A stretch of DNA of 64,000 nt from an uncultured Clostridia bacterium (GCA_947302715.1 CAMYVY010000003.1:57140-121139), one strand, 5' to 3'; counted from the stretch's first letter, positions 50,290 to 59,583 are shown. Made by a program: numbers and translations. The notes: generated from the sequence alone by a model not told the origin.

Positions 50290-51558
50290 ATGCAATACAC
50301 AATTGCCGGATTTTATGAAAACTACAAAGAGAAGGTTAATTTTGTTGCAGGGCGAGGAGGAATGACACGCCGCATAGGTTCAGCGGGGATTCTTGACTAT
50401 GAATTTCTCCCCAAACTGAGAGGAAAATACAGGCACAGCAATTTCCAGGAAGACCAGTTAATAATAACTACTTTTCTTTATGCAAAAGAAAACGAGTACC
50501 TAATTAGTGAAGCCGTAAAGAACCTAATCCAGAGAGGATGTAGCGGTTTAGTAGTCAAAAACGTCTTTGGCCTTAGCATCCCTGACTCTACAATACGCTA
50601 TGCGAATGCAAAGAATTTCCCTATATTTATTTCAACTTCGACCGAGCTGCTTTTCGAGGAATTCATCTTTGATGTGACCGATAGTGTTAGACGAATGGAG
50701 AGCCTAGACTATGTCCAAAGGGAAATCGATGCAATATTGGCTAACGAAACCACCCAAGAAGAAGCATATAACCATGGGCTAAACCTAAATCCATCCTTTG
50801 AGAACCAGCATTTAGCTTTTTATATACCGATAGACACCGCTGACGAAAACTTCTCCTATTTAGATGTTTCTTCCAGGTACCAAGGGAGCAAACTGGATAG
50901 ACCGGAGCACCTTCTCACCATGTATGATGAGGGATTTCTTTTTATTTATTCCTGGGAGCACGAGGCACCCCATCCTCCGGCAGAGATTAGCGACGAATTA
51001 GTGTCGTTCGTTTATGGCACCAATAAGAAATCTTCACGTCAGGCTTCATCAAAGAAAAATGCGGGCGGCAAGAATAAATTGAAACCCGTGGTAGGAATAA
51101 GCGGGAAACACTACTATCTTGGAGAGCTAAAGGAGTCCCTGCGAGAAGCCATAGATGCAACAAGAATGAGGGAGGTATTAGGCGTACCGGAGGGAGAGTC
51201 AAAACCCGTAAATAAAAAAGAATTTATCAGCATTTCATATCCGGAGCTTGGGGCCTTTAGGATTTTGCTTCCATATTGTCGGGAACCAGTGATGGAGAAC
51301 TATTCAAGGGAGATATTGGAGCCTTTGGAGGACTATGATCTAGAGACATCAGGTCGCTTACTAGAAACCTTGGAAACGTATTGCCGCTATGGATACAGCT
51401 TTCCGGAGACAGCAAAAAAACTCGATCAGCATGAAAATACTATCAGATACCGCATGGAGAAGGTGGCGGAAATAACAGGGCGAAGCTACAAAAAACCCCA
51501 GGAACTTCAAGAGCTAGACCTGGCCTGTAAAATACGATTCTGCGCACAGACAAGGTGA
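50290..51558 (+). CDS. PucR-family transcriptional regulator
   Basis: 422 aa; N-terminal PucR-like region; C-terminal LLETLETYCRYGYSFPETAKKLDQHENTIRYRMEKVAEITGRS. Confidence 0.82.
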   Translation: MQYTIAGFYENYKEKVNFVAGRGGMTRRIGSAGILDYEFLPKLRGKYRHSNFQEDQLIITTFLYAKENEYLISEAVKNLIQRGCSGLVVKNVFGLSIPDSTIRYANAKNFPIFISTSTELLFEEFIFDVTDSVRRMESLDYVQREIDAILANETTQEEAYNHGLNLNPSFENQHLAFYIPIDTADENFSYLDVSSRYQGSKLDRPEHLLTMYDEGFLFIYSWEHEAPHPPAEISDELVSFVYGTNKKSSRQASSKKNAGGKNKLKPVVGISGKHYYLGELKESLREAIDATRMREVLGVPEGESKPVNKKEFISISYPELGAFRILLPYCREPVMENYSREILEPLEDYDLETSGRLLETLETYCRYGYSFPETAKKLDQHENTIRYRMEKVAEITGRSYKKPQELQELDLACKIRFCAQTR

Positions 51559-51568
51559 TTTTCCCTAT

Positions 51569-51724
51569 ATGAAGCTGAGAAGTAATTTTCTCCGTACTGA
51601 ATACGGATGTGTAAACCTAAAGGAACTCTGCATGAGAGATAGAGTTAAGGCCATTATATCCCTGGCCCATCCCTCATTCAGAGACGAGCTTACAGAGGAA
51701 GCAAAGAGAAACAACTGGATATAG
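51569..51724 (+). pseudogene. C-terminal remnant of an acetyl-CoA hydrolase/4-hydroxybutyrate-type CoA-transferase
   Basis: 52-codon reading frame MKLRSNFLRTEYGCVNLKELCMRDRVKAIISLAHPSFRDELTEEAKRNNWI*; last ~38 aa resemble the conserved C-terminus (RAxALIxIAHPDFRxEL) of that family. Confidence 0.72.
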
Positions 51725-51748
51725 ATTAAAGCATTCCCTTCAAATTCG

Positions 51749-51773
51749 AGACCGGGCTAGCGCACCCGGTCTT
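51749..51773 (+). terminator. Terminator hairpin
   Basis: AGACCGGGctagcgcaCCCGGTCTTTC; similar to hairpin at 47151. Confidence 0.7.
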
Positions 51774-51811
51774 TCTGTGTCCAATCGGGCCGAGGCATCC
51801 GGTCTTCTTTT

Positions 51812-51922
51812 TTGAAAAGTGTACATTATCCCATGGATTTTTAATTGAAAAGTGTAGTTTTTGCTACATGATTCTTATTGAAAAGTGTAGTTTTTAATGC
51901 TATAATCTTATTGAAAAGTGTA
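51812..51922 (+). promoter_or_regulatory. Four TTGAAAAGTGTA repeats at exact 33-bp spacing over the ATPase promoter
   Basis: Copies at 51812, 51845, 51878, 51911. Copy 3 supplies TTGAAA (-35, 51878-51883), 17-bp spacer, TATAAT (-10, 51901-51906). Confidence 0.92.
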
Positions 51923-51945
51923 ATATGGATTGCTCGGAGGTGGCC

Positions 51946-53301
51946 ATGCTATATAGAAAAATCGCCGAAACCATTGAGAATCACCTGCTTTCCGAATCGG
52001 ATAAGATTATGATCATCCAAGGAGCCAGACAAGTCGGAAAAAGCTATATTATTCGAGAGGTTGGAAACAGACTATTTGATAACTTTATAGAAATAAATTT
52101 CGTCCGAGATAATGAGGGGCCGAAGCGCTATAAGAACATACATACGGTCGAGGACTTTTATTTTCAACTCAGCACAAGCTTTGGGGACAAAATGGGAACC
52201 GCTGAAAACACTTTGATTTTCTTAGACGAGATCCAGGAATATCCGCAGTATTTAACCATGCTTAAATTCTTTAGAGAAGATAAAAAATACACCTTCATTG
52301 CCAGTGGTTCACTTTTGGGCATCACACTTAGAAACACGACATCTATCCCGGTCGGAAGTATTACCATAAAGAATATGTACCCGCTCGACTTCGAGGAATT
52401 TTTGATTGCTAATGGATTTGGAAACTATGCAATTGATGCGGTTAAGGAAAAATACAACAATTTGGAAAGCCTGGATGAAAAGACACACAATCAAATCATG
52501 GACCTGTTTAGGAAATATCTTTTGGTAGGCGGTCTTCCCGATGCGGTAAACGAATTCATCGAAAACAGGAATCTAACAAAGATTAGAGAAATACAAACGG
52601 ATATCAGAAATATGTATATAGAGGACGCCTCCAGATATGAAAATGCCTCATCGAAGAAGCTTCTGATAAGAAAAATCTACAGCATGCTTCCCTCCCTTAT
52701 GGAGAACAAAAAGAAAAGAATAGTAGCAAAGGATATAGAAGAGAAAAAAGGCGCGCGAATGTCCTCCTATATAGATGAATTTGAGTATCTAACTGCGTCC
52801 GGTATCGCACTCGGAATAAACGCAATTTCAAATCCTGTTTTTCCGCTGGCCGAGTCAGAAACAAAGAACCTAATCAAGCTGTACATGAATGACGTTGGTT
52901 TATTAACGGGAGTGCTGTTTCAGAATAATATATCTGCAGTTATGGAGGGCGAGAAAAGCGTTAATCTTGGTGCGGTATATGAAACTGTCGTAGCCCAGGA
53001 ATTAACAGCGCATTGTGGTTCGGTCTACTATTATGACAATAGGAATAAGGGAGAAGTGGATTTTATAATTAATGATTATTCAACGCTTTCTACACTTCCG
53101 ATAGAAGTAAAATCTGGCCGCGATTATTCCATACACAGCGCGTTAAATAACTTCGTCACCAATAAAGACTATGGTATAAGGCGCGGCATAGTCCTATCTA
53201 ATAAAAAGGACATCTCGCGATATGGAGACATCATATACCTTCCGATTTATTTTGTAATGTTTATTTATCCGGATATAAATCAAGGAGACGTAATCCTTTG
53301 A
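51946..53301 (+). CDS. AAA-family ATPase with DUF4143
   Basis: ORF from 51925; GGAGGTGGCC favours ATG at 51946 (MLYRKIAETIENHL); IIQGARQVGKSYIIREV, IFLDEIQEYPQYLTMLKFF, C-terminal YDNRNKGEVDFIINDYSTLSTLPIEVKSGRDY. Confidence 0.88.
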   Translation: MLYRKIAETIENHLLSESDKIMIIQGARQVGKSYIIREVGNRLFDNFIEINFVRDNEGPKRYKNIHTVEDFYFQLSTSFGDKMGTAENTLIFLDEIQEYPQYLTMLKFFREDKKYTFIASGSLLGITLRNTTSIPVGSITIKNMYPLDFEEFLIANGFGNYAIDAVKEKYNNLESLDEKTHNQIMDLFRKYLLVGGLPDAVNEFIENRNLTKIREIQTDIRNMYIEDASRYENASSKKLLIRKIYSMLPSLMENKKKRIVAKDIEEKKGARMSSYIDEFEYLTASGIALGINAISNPVFPLAESETKNLIKLYMNDVGLLTGVLFQNNISAVMEGEKSVNLGAVYETVVAQELTAHCGSVYYYDNRNKGEVDFIINDYSTLSTLPIEVKSGRDYSIHSALNNFVTNKDYGIRRGIVLSNKKDISRYGDIIYLPIYFVMFIYPDINQGDVIL

Positions 53302-53433
53302 ATGAAAGGATTACGCGAAAAGTGAAAAGAAGTGAAAAGACAAACCGATGTGAGATAGATAAGCCTTGATGTAAAAGCCGCTGAAGACTATACTTTATAT
53401 AAATAAACTATGTTAATTATATAGGAGGAACAT

Positions 53434-54945
53434 ATGCCCTGCACAACAGTACTACTCGGAAAGAAAGCAACCAACGACGGTTCCACGATGATTGCGAGAA
53501 CCGACGACGGACACTTTGATGAAAAGAAGATGATAGTGGTTGACCCGTCCAAGCAACCGAAAAAATATAAGAGCGTAATCGGACATCAGGAGATTGAGCT
53601 GCCGGAGAAAGCCATGCGCTATACGTCTTGCCCGAGCGTCGACCCGAAGGACGGCATATGGGCTGCGACCGGAATAAACGAAGCCAACGTCGGAATGACA
53701 GCGACGGAAACGATTACGACGAATCCGAGAGTGCTCGCGGCGGACCCCTTGGTCGTATATAAAAAAGGAAAGAAGCGCGGCGAAAAGGACGTGCCCGGAG
53801 GAATCGGAGAGGAAGACATCCTGCTCCTCGTTCTTCCATACATCAAAACCGCAAGAGAGGGCGTTCTTCGCTTAGGCAAACTGCTCGAGAAATACGGGAC
53901 CTACGAAAGCAACGGCATTGCATTCAACGACAAGGACGAATGCTGGTGGATGGAAACCATCGGAGGCCATCACTGGATTGCACGTCGCGTGAAGGATGAA
54001 GAAGTCGTAATCATGCCGAACCAGTTCGGAATGGATCGCTTCGATATGAGCGACGCATTCGGAAAACAAAAGGAGAATCTTTGCTCCAAGGACCTTAGGG
54101 AATTTATAAAGGACAATTTTTTGGACCTTACGCAGGACGACGGCGGAGCGGGCGCTTCGGGAGGAAAATCAAAACCGGCGACACTCACCAAAAACTTCAA
54201 CCCGAGAAATGCCTTCGGTTCAAACTCTTCCCACGACCATGTCTACAATACGCCAAGAGCATGGTATATGGGAAGGACCCTTTGCCCAACGACATATAAA
54301 TGGGATGGCGAGGACGCGGACTTTACTCCGGTGAGCGATGACATACCTTGGTCCTTCGTCCCGGAAAAGAAGCTCGCTGCAGAGGACGTTGCGGAGCTCC
54401 TTTCATCCCATTACGAAAACACGCCCTACGACCCCTTCGCCAAATTCGCGGAGAAGCCGGGCATCTATAGACCAATTGGAATAAGCCGCACAGGCGTGAC
54501 GTCAATCTGCCAAATCCGAGGCTATATGCCGAAGGAACTCATGGCTATCGAATGGATATGCTTTGCATCCACCACCTACAACGCCTTTGTTCCTTTGTAT
54601 ACAAACGTATCAAAGCTTCCGAAATACTTGACCGACGTCACCTTGGATGTGAGCACCGAGAATCTATATTGGTCGGCACGATTAATCGGTGCACTTACCG
54701 ACGCTCACTTCGGCGGAGCGATAATGGAAATCGACCGCTACAAAAATGCCGTAGCATCAAAGGCTCGGGCCGTCATAAAGGACTACGACGAGAAGATGAA
54801 GAAATCCAAAAAATACAATTTATTTGAGGAAGCAAACGAAAAGATAATTGCAATTACTCGCGAAGAGACAACAAAATGCCTAGGCAAGGTCCTAAAGGTC
54901 GCAAGCGAGGCAATGAAGAACGGCTATAGTAGATCGGACAATTAA
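53434..54945 (+). CDS. C69-family dipeptidase
   Basis: 503 aa; MPCTTVLLGKKATNDGSTMIARTDDGHFDEK, IAFNDKDECWWMETIGGHHWIARRV. Confidence 0.9.
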   Translation: MPCTTVLLGKKATNDGSTMIARTDDGHFDEKKMIVVDPSKQPKKYKSVIGHQEIELPEKAMRYTSCPSVDPKDGIWAATGINEANVGMTATETITTNPRVLAADPLVVYKKGKKRGEKDVPGGIGEEDILLLVLPYIKTAREGVLRLGKLLEKYGTYESNGIAFNDKDECWWMETIGGHHWIARRVKDEEVVIMPNQFGMDRFDMSDAFGKQKENLCSKDLREFIKDNFLDLTQDDGGAGASGGKSKPATLTKNFNPRNAFGSNSSHDHVYNTPRAWYMGRTLCPTTYKWDGEDADFTPVSDDIPWSFVPEKKLAAEDVAELLSSHYENTPYDPFAKFAEKPGIYRPIGISRTGVTSICQIRGYMPKELMAIEWICFASTTYNAFVPLYTNVSKLPKYLTDVTLDVSTENLYWSARLIGALTDAHFGGAIMEIDRYKNAVASKARAVIKDYDEKMKKSKKYNLFEEANEKIIAITREETTKCLGKVLKVASEAMKNGYSRSDN

Positions 54946-54992
54946 ACCAGCGACACAACCAACGACACAAAACTCGAGAAAAACAAGCAGAA

Positions 54993-55931
54993 ATGAATAA
55001 ACCGAAATACTCACAGACAACCGGCATAATAATTACTTTGGTAGCAGGTACTATATGGGGATTCACAGGTACCTGCTCCCAATTTCTGTTCGAAAGATAT
55101 GATGCGACGCCACTCTATATGACTAACTTGCGCCCCTTGATTTCAGGAGCCATCTTGGTCGTTGTGGCGTTCGTTATGCATCGAGAAGAACTCCTTTCGA
55201 TGCTGAAAAACAAACGAGACCTTGGAATGCTCATTATCTTTGGCCTCCTCGGAATTCTATTCAATCAACTGTCATATCTTGAGACAATTCACTATACCAA
55301 TTCGGGAACCGCGACGATTCTCCAGTATATCGGGCCGGTTCTAATCATGGTAGTCAGCTGCTTTATGGCGCGCCGCCTTCCAACCAAGATTGAACTCCTC
55401 GCAATTGTTCTTGCTATCGTTGGCACTTGGCTGATTGCGACCCATGGAGATTTCACATCTCTCTACATAACAACAGAAGGCTTCGTGTGGGGCCTCCTTT
55501 CTGCGGTCGCCGCTGTATTTTATACCATGCTCCCGGTTAATCTCATTAAAAAATACGGAAGCATTCCTGTTGTCGGTTGCGGCATGGTAGTTGCGGGTAT
55601 CGGCTTAAGTTTCTTCAACAGATTCCAGGGCGCACCGACAAACGCGGACAGCACCTTTTGGATAGTATTCACGATAATCGTGCTCATTGGAACCGTGGTC
55701 GCCTACACTGCATATCTTCTTGGTGTCAGCATCTGCGGCGCCGTGAAGGCCAGCCTAATTGCCAGCATCGAGCCCGTATCGGCGACGCTCTTCATGGTCT
55801 TATGGCTCGGCGAGAAATTCTACGCAATCGACTTTGTTGGATTCTTCTGCATCTTCATCACGGTGTTCTTGCTGGCTCGCCCGGAGAAAAAGACAAACGC
55901 TGATTCCGAGGCTGAACCCCTTTCACAATGA
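54993..55931 (+). CDS. EamA/DMT-family transporter
   Basis: 312 aa polytopic; GTIWGFTGTCSQFLF, internal EamA repeat, IEPVSATLFMVLWLGEKF. Confidence 0.88.
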   Translation: MNKPKYSQTTGIIITLVAGTIWGFTGTCSQFLFERYDATPLYMTNLRPLISGAILVVVAFVMHREELLSMLKNKRDLGMLIIFGLLGILFNQLSYLETIHYTNSGTATILQYIGPVLIMVVSCFMARRLPTKIELLAIVLAIVGTWLIATHGDFTSLYITTEGFVWGLLSAVAAVFYTMLPVNLIKKYGSIPVVGCGMVVAGIGLSFFNRFQGAPTNADSTFWIVFTIIVLIGTVVAYTAYLLGVSICGAVKASLIASIEPVSATLFMVLWLGEKFYAIDFVGFFCIFITVFLLARPEKKTNADSEAEPLSQ

Positions 55932-55941
55932 ACCAAAAACA

Positions 55942-55963
55942 AGGCCCACCGCACGGTGGGCCT
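55942..55963. terminator. Bidirectional terminator between convergent genes
   Basis: AGGCCCACCG-CAC-GGTGGGCCT. Confidence 0.75.
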
Positions 55964-55981
55964 ATAAATTGTAAGCGTTGT

Positions 55982-56770
55982 TTAACCCTCTGCACTACCT
56001 TCATCCACCGGCAGCGCGTCCTTCACGATTTTATAAACTCTCATGGGGAGTTCCTTTTGATCTTCCCTGCTCATTTCTGCCGTCTCTATAGGTGGATGTA
56101 TTATCACCGTCGCCGTCTGACCCGGCGTCATAACTTCACGTTCCTCGAACATCTTATACGTACCATTCACAGTAACCGGAACCACCGGGACCTTCGCTTT
56201 TGTTGCAAGCTTAAAGCTGCCCGGCTTGAACTCACCCATCTCCGGCCCCCAGCTGCGCTTCCCCTCCGGATAAATCATAAGCGAAAACCCGTTCTTAAGA
56301 AGCTCGATTCCGTCGTTGATTACGCGAAGCGACTCCCTTGGATCGGAAGCTTTTGTGGGGATAAACAGACCGCGAATCCGAAGAATCCAATCCGCCATGA
56401 GTGGAACCGGCTTAAATTCGTCCTTCGCAATAAACCCGAGCTGCTTACCTTCTGTCGCCTTAAGCATGGCAAGTATATCCGCGTACGCCTGATGGTTCCC
56501 AATGAAAACGCACGCCCCCTCAGGGATATTCTCGCGCCCGGTGACTTCAAAGTGCATGTCGAAGGTCTGCATCAGGTCGTTAATCCAAGCTCCGGTCGCC
56601 TCCGCAATCCGCGCCCTTTCTTCATCAAAATCGCCGCTGGCCCGAGCGTCTTCTATCGGCTTAATATATTTTCTCACGCGGAATATCGACCAAACGAGCT
56701 TGGCGAATCCGCCTATATTTCCCCAAATCTTCATAGCCAGTATTTTAGCACAAAGCTGCGCGTAATCCAA
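55982..56770 (-). CDS. plsC: 1-acyl-sn-glycerol-3-phosphate acyltransferase family (PlsC)
   Basis: 262 aa; CVFIGNHQAYADILAML, LMIYPEGKRSWGPEMGEFKPGSFKLATKAKVPVVPVTVNGTYK. Confidence 0.87.
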   Translation of the reverse strand: MDYAQLCAKILAMKIWGNIGGFAKLVWSIFRVRKYIKPIEDARASGDFDEERARIAEATGAWINDLMQTFDMHFEVTGRENIPEGACVFIGNHQAYADILAMLKATEGKQLGFIAKDEFKPVPLMADWILRIRGLFIPTKASDPRESLRVINDGIELLKNGFSLMIYPEGKRSWGPEMGEFKPGSFKLATKAKVPVVPVTVNGTYKMFEEREVMTPGQTATVIIHPPIETAEMSREDQKELPMRVYKIVKDALPVDEGSAEG

Positions 56771-57003
56771 GAACCAACAAGACTAAAAGCGATGCTCATT
56801 ACTTTTTTGCCAATTTTGCTCGATGAATGCTGTCTCCGCGATAAAAGCTGCCTATTAAAGATCTGCATCAAAGGTGCTCATGAAAAATTACGAGTTCATA
56901 CGCAGACAAATATTGCGAGAAGAATAATATAGCAAGAAGATACTAAATAATATATAATATAAGTGTTTAATCGACGGTTTTATGGGAAAAAATAAACTGT
57001 AAG

Positions 57004-57024
57004 AACTGATAATCGTTATCAGTT
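57004..57024. promoter_or_regulatory. Fur-like 7-1-7 inverted repeat upstream of rubredoxin
   Basis: AACTGATAATCGTTATCAGTT; core TGATAAT-C-GTTATCA is one base from TGATAAT-N-ATTATCA. Confidence 0.55.
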
Positions 57025-57224
57025 TAGTGGAACGAATTTTACAGCAAAGAACAAAAAACAAAGATCAAGCAGCTAAAGACTATATACAAAAACAAAGAAC
57101 AAAAGCTAAAGGCTAAAACCAAAAGACAAAAGACAGAAACAAAAGATAACAACCAAAAGACAAAAGCCTGAAACCTCTAATGAGGAATTGATTAAATAAT
57201 TGCAATTAATAAGGAGGACGCAAA

Positions 57225-57383
57225 ATGAAAAAGTATGAATGTGGAGCATGTGGATACGTTTATGACCCTGAGAAGGGCGATCCGGAAAACGGAATCAAGC
57301 CCGGAACAGCGTTTGAGGACCTTCCGGATGACTGGGAATGCCCTGTTTGTGGAATGGGTAAGGACGTATTCGAGGAGAAATAA
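57225..57383 (+). CDS. Rubredoxin (absent from ORF track, 52 aa)
   Basis: [62 protein letters not shown]. Confidence 0.97.
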   Translation: MKKYECGACGYVYDPEKGDPENGIKPGTAFEDLPDDWECPVCGMGKDVFEEK

Positions 57384-57491
57384 TTCCTAAATGAAATAAT
57401 ATTTCAAGAAAAATAGTTAAAAAATATTCAAAAAAGTGAAAAAAGTTTCAAAAATTCACGCATAAATCACAAACTGATGGTATAATACCTT

Positions 57492-57664
57492 CATTATCAA
57501 GGAGATTTATAGTTTGGGATCTGTTTCTACCCATAAGCAGTCCAAAACAAAATAAGTCCTAAATTAGTCCATAAGATTCTATCAGGAACTTATCCCAAAC
57601 TTATCCTTGTAATATCATTTGTGAATTATAAAGACGGCTCCCCAAAGGGAGCCGTTTGTTTTTC
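57492..57664 (+). ncRNA. Candidate structured small RNA with own promoter and terminator
   Basis: Extended -10 TGGTATAAT (57478-57486); CAAGGA(57498)/TCCTTG(57604) and AGTTTGGGAT(57511)/ATCCCAAACT(57592) close a multi-part structure; followed by a strong terminator. Confidence 0.55.
57634..57664 (+). terminator. Strong terminator of the candidate small RNA
   Basis: ACGGCTCCC-caaa-GGGAGCCGT then TTGTTTTTC. Confidence 0.85.
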
Positions 57665-57780
57665 GCATAATGTATCATTATTTTCTAAATATCAAAATAA
57701 CAAACTGTATCTAAAGTCTCTAAATCTCAAACTGACGAGTAGTTTCTGAAGTCCCAAATAATCACTCCATCAAGTATTGC

Positions 57781-58080
57781 TTATCTCCCTGCAGCTCTAT
57801 CCAATTTTACATTTCTTACATAGAGCATCATATCGACGAAGATAAGAGCCATGTTAACAAAGTAGAATACCAGGGCTAAATAAAACAGCCAACCGCCACC
57901 CTCTCCGTTAGCTATCAGTATAAATTTTCGGATAATCCCAAATACATATCCTATTTCGATAAATACCTCAAAGAGCAAGCTTTTGCCCTTGGCCGACCTT
58001 GCTGCATAGGATTTGTAAACAGAGAACGGCCACGAGAGACCAAAACATATAATCATCAAAGCTTCCAATAAATCAGTCAT
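57781..58080 (-). CDS. SemiSWEET/PQ-loop family small membrane protein
   Basis: 99 aa, three hydrophobic helices; ICFGLSWPFSVYKSYAARSAKGKS. Confidence 0.7.
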   Translation of the reverse strand: MTDLLEALMIICFGLSWPFSVYKSYAARSAKGKSLLFEVFIEIGYVFGIIRKFILIANGEGGGWLFYLALVFYFVNMALIFVDMMLYVRNVKLDRAAGR

Positions 58081-58095
58081 TTTTTTCCTCCAACC

Positions 58096-59160
58096 TTAAT
58101 CCCAAAGCTTTTCCGGATAAAGTCCACGGTCCTTCATAGCACGAATCGCATCCATTACACCAGGCTTATCTTCCTTATAGGTAACGCCGTACCACTGATC
58201 CGAAGAACGAAGAACCTTGACGTCCGCTTTGCCGGCACGAAGAAGATTATCGACTGCCCCCGGCAGATAGTACTCGCCCTTGAGGGGATCTTCGCTCAAA
58301 ATCTTTGCTAAAATCTCCGGGAAATGCATCTCGAGCGCATCCATCATGTACTTGCCAAACCCCCAAAAGTTCATGGAGACCGGAGTGTCATCCGGAAGAA
58401 CCGTCCAAGTTTCACCACCATCCTCCGAAAACGCAATTTCGCCCGACGCCTGACGCTGAATTTTAGTACGTTCCGTTATGTTCTTAAGCATTGAGTCCTC
58501 GGTAACGGTGCAAACTCCACGAGCAACGTGACCTGTCTCGGAGAGAGTTTTGTCCAGGCGATACCCGACCATCGCAAAGTGCTGTACATTAGCAGGATTA
58601 GTCGAGCCGGTAGCTGAACTCTCGCCCAAAGCATCGGCGGAAGGTTCCTCATTCAGTTTTGGTCTCGGCGCTCCGGTGGTTACATTGTGCGATTTCGCAG
58701 ATTCCACACCGAGCGTATGGAGAAATTCGTACATATGCTGAAATGCCGCCGCACCATAGAAATCATCCGCATTAATTACTGCAAATGGCCCGGTAACAAG
58801 ATTTCTTGCGGAGAGAACGGCGTGCCCTGTACCCCAAGGCTTGGTCCGGCCCTTGTCAATCGTTTCCTGAATCGCTGCCTTCACCATATCTCCGCCACCG
58901 GGCACATCGAGGATGTCTTGATAGGCGTACTTTATATTGAGTCGACGTCCCGCGCGCTCATCAATCAGAGCGCGAAAATCTGCCTCGTTTTCCTTCTTGA
59001 TTATAAAGACGACGTCCTCAAATCCGGCCATCATAGCGTCATACAGTGAAAAATCAAGGATTATTTCACCTTGATCGGTGATAGGATCAATCTGCTTAAG
59101 GCCGCCATAACGACTCCCCATACCTGCAGCCATCACTATCAAAGTCGGTTTTGCTGTCAT
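58096..59160 (-). CDS. Sugar nucleotidyltransferase
   Basis: ORF extends to 59232; likely start MTAKPTLIVMAAGMGSRYGGLKQIDPI at 59160; FAVINADDFYG. Confidence 0.82.
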   Translation of the reverse strand: MTAKPTLIVMAAGMGSRYGGLKQIDPITDQGEIILDFSLYDAMMAGFEDVVFIIKKENEADFRALIDERAGRRLNIKYAYQDILDVPGGGDMVKAAIQETIDKGRTKPWGTGHAVLSARNLVTGPFAVINADDFYGAAAFQHMYEFLHTLGVESAKSHNVTTGAPRPKLNEEPSADALGESSATGSTNPANVQHFAMVGYRLDKTLSETGHVARGVCTVTEDSMLKNITERTKIQRQASGEIAFSEDGGETWTVLPDDTPVSMNFWGFGKYMMDALEMHFPEILAKILSEDPLKGEYYLPGAVDNLLRAGKADVKVLRSSDQWYGVTYKEDKPGVMDAIRAMKDRGLYPEKLWD

Positions 59161-59583
59161 AAAAACCTCCAATAAAAATTGCATGAAATGAATTTGTGAC
59201 AAAACTGCATGAACAAGACAGCATGCCACCATTAAAAGTATAAATGATTCTCCTCATACAATCAAATGCTATATTTAAATTGAAAGTAAATAACAGTTAA
59301 TAGTTACGTACAAGCGCTCCGAATTGCTGCGGATGTTAGCGCGGATTACAAGTGCGATCAGAAAATACAAGATTAAAAAGATAATGGAGAGTAAACAAGG
59401 AAACGGAGAGAGTTGACTGAAAAAGGCAGCGAAATCGACGGGTAAATAAGGGGACGCTTTGGGGAGCAAAAGGGAAAATAATGGTAAATAACAAGAAATT
59501 TATGGTAAAAATTTGGGGAAACAATGGGGAAACACAAATTCAAGGAAATGTTAAAAAATCAATGGGAAAAGGCAAAAAAGTCC

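Noticed and set aside
55928-56932. 334-aa + strand ORF
   Set aside because: Antisense to the clearly recognisable plsC gene; basic, low-plausibility translation (many R/H/N, no domain).
57501-57541. Purine riboswitch, suggested by GTTTCTACC
   Set aside because: The J2/3-like string is present, but there is no room for a proper P2 hairpin and L2 loop upstream; treated as part of an unclassified RNA candidate.
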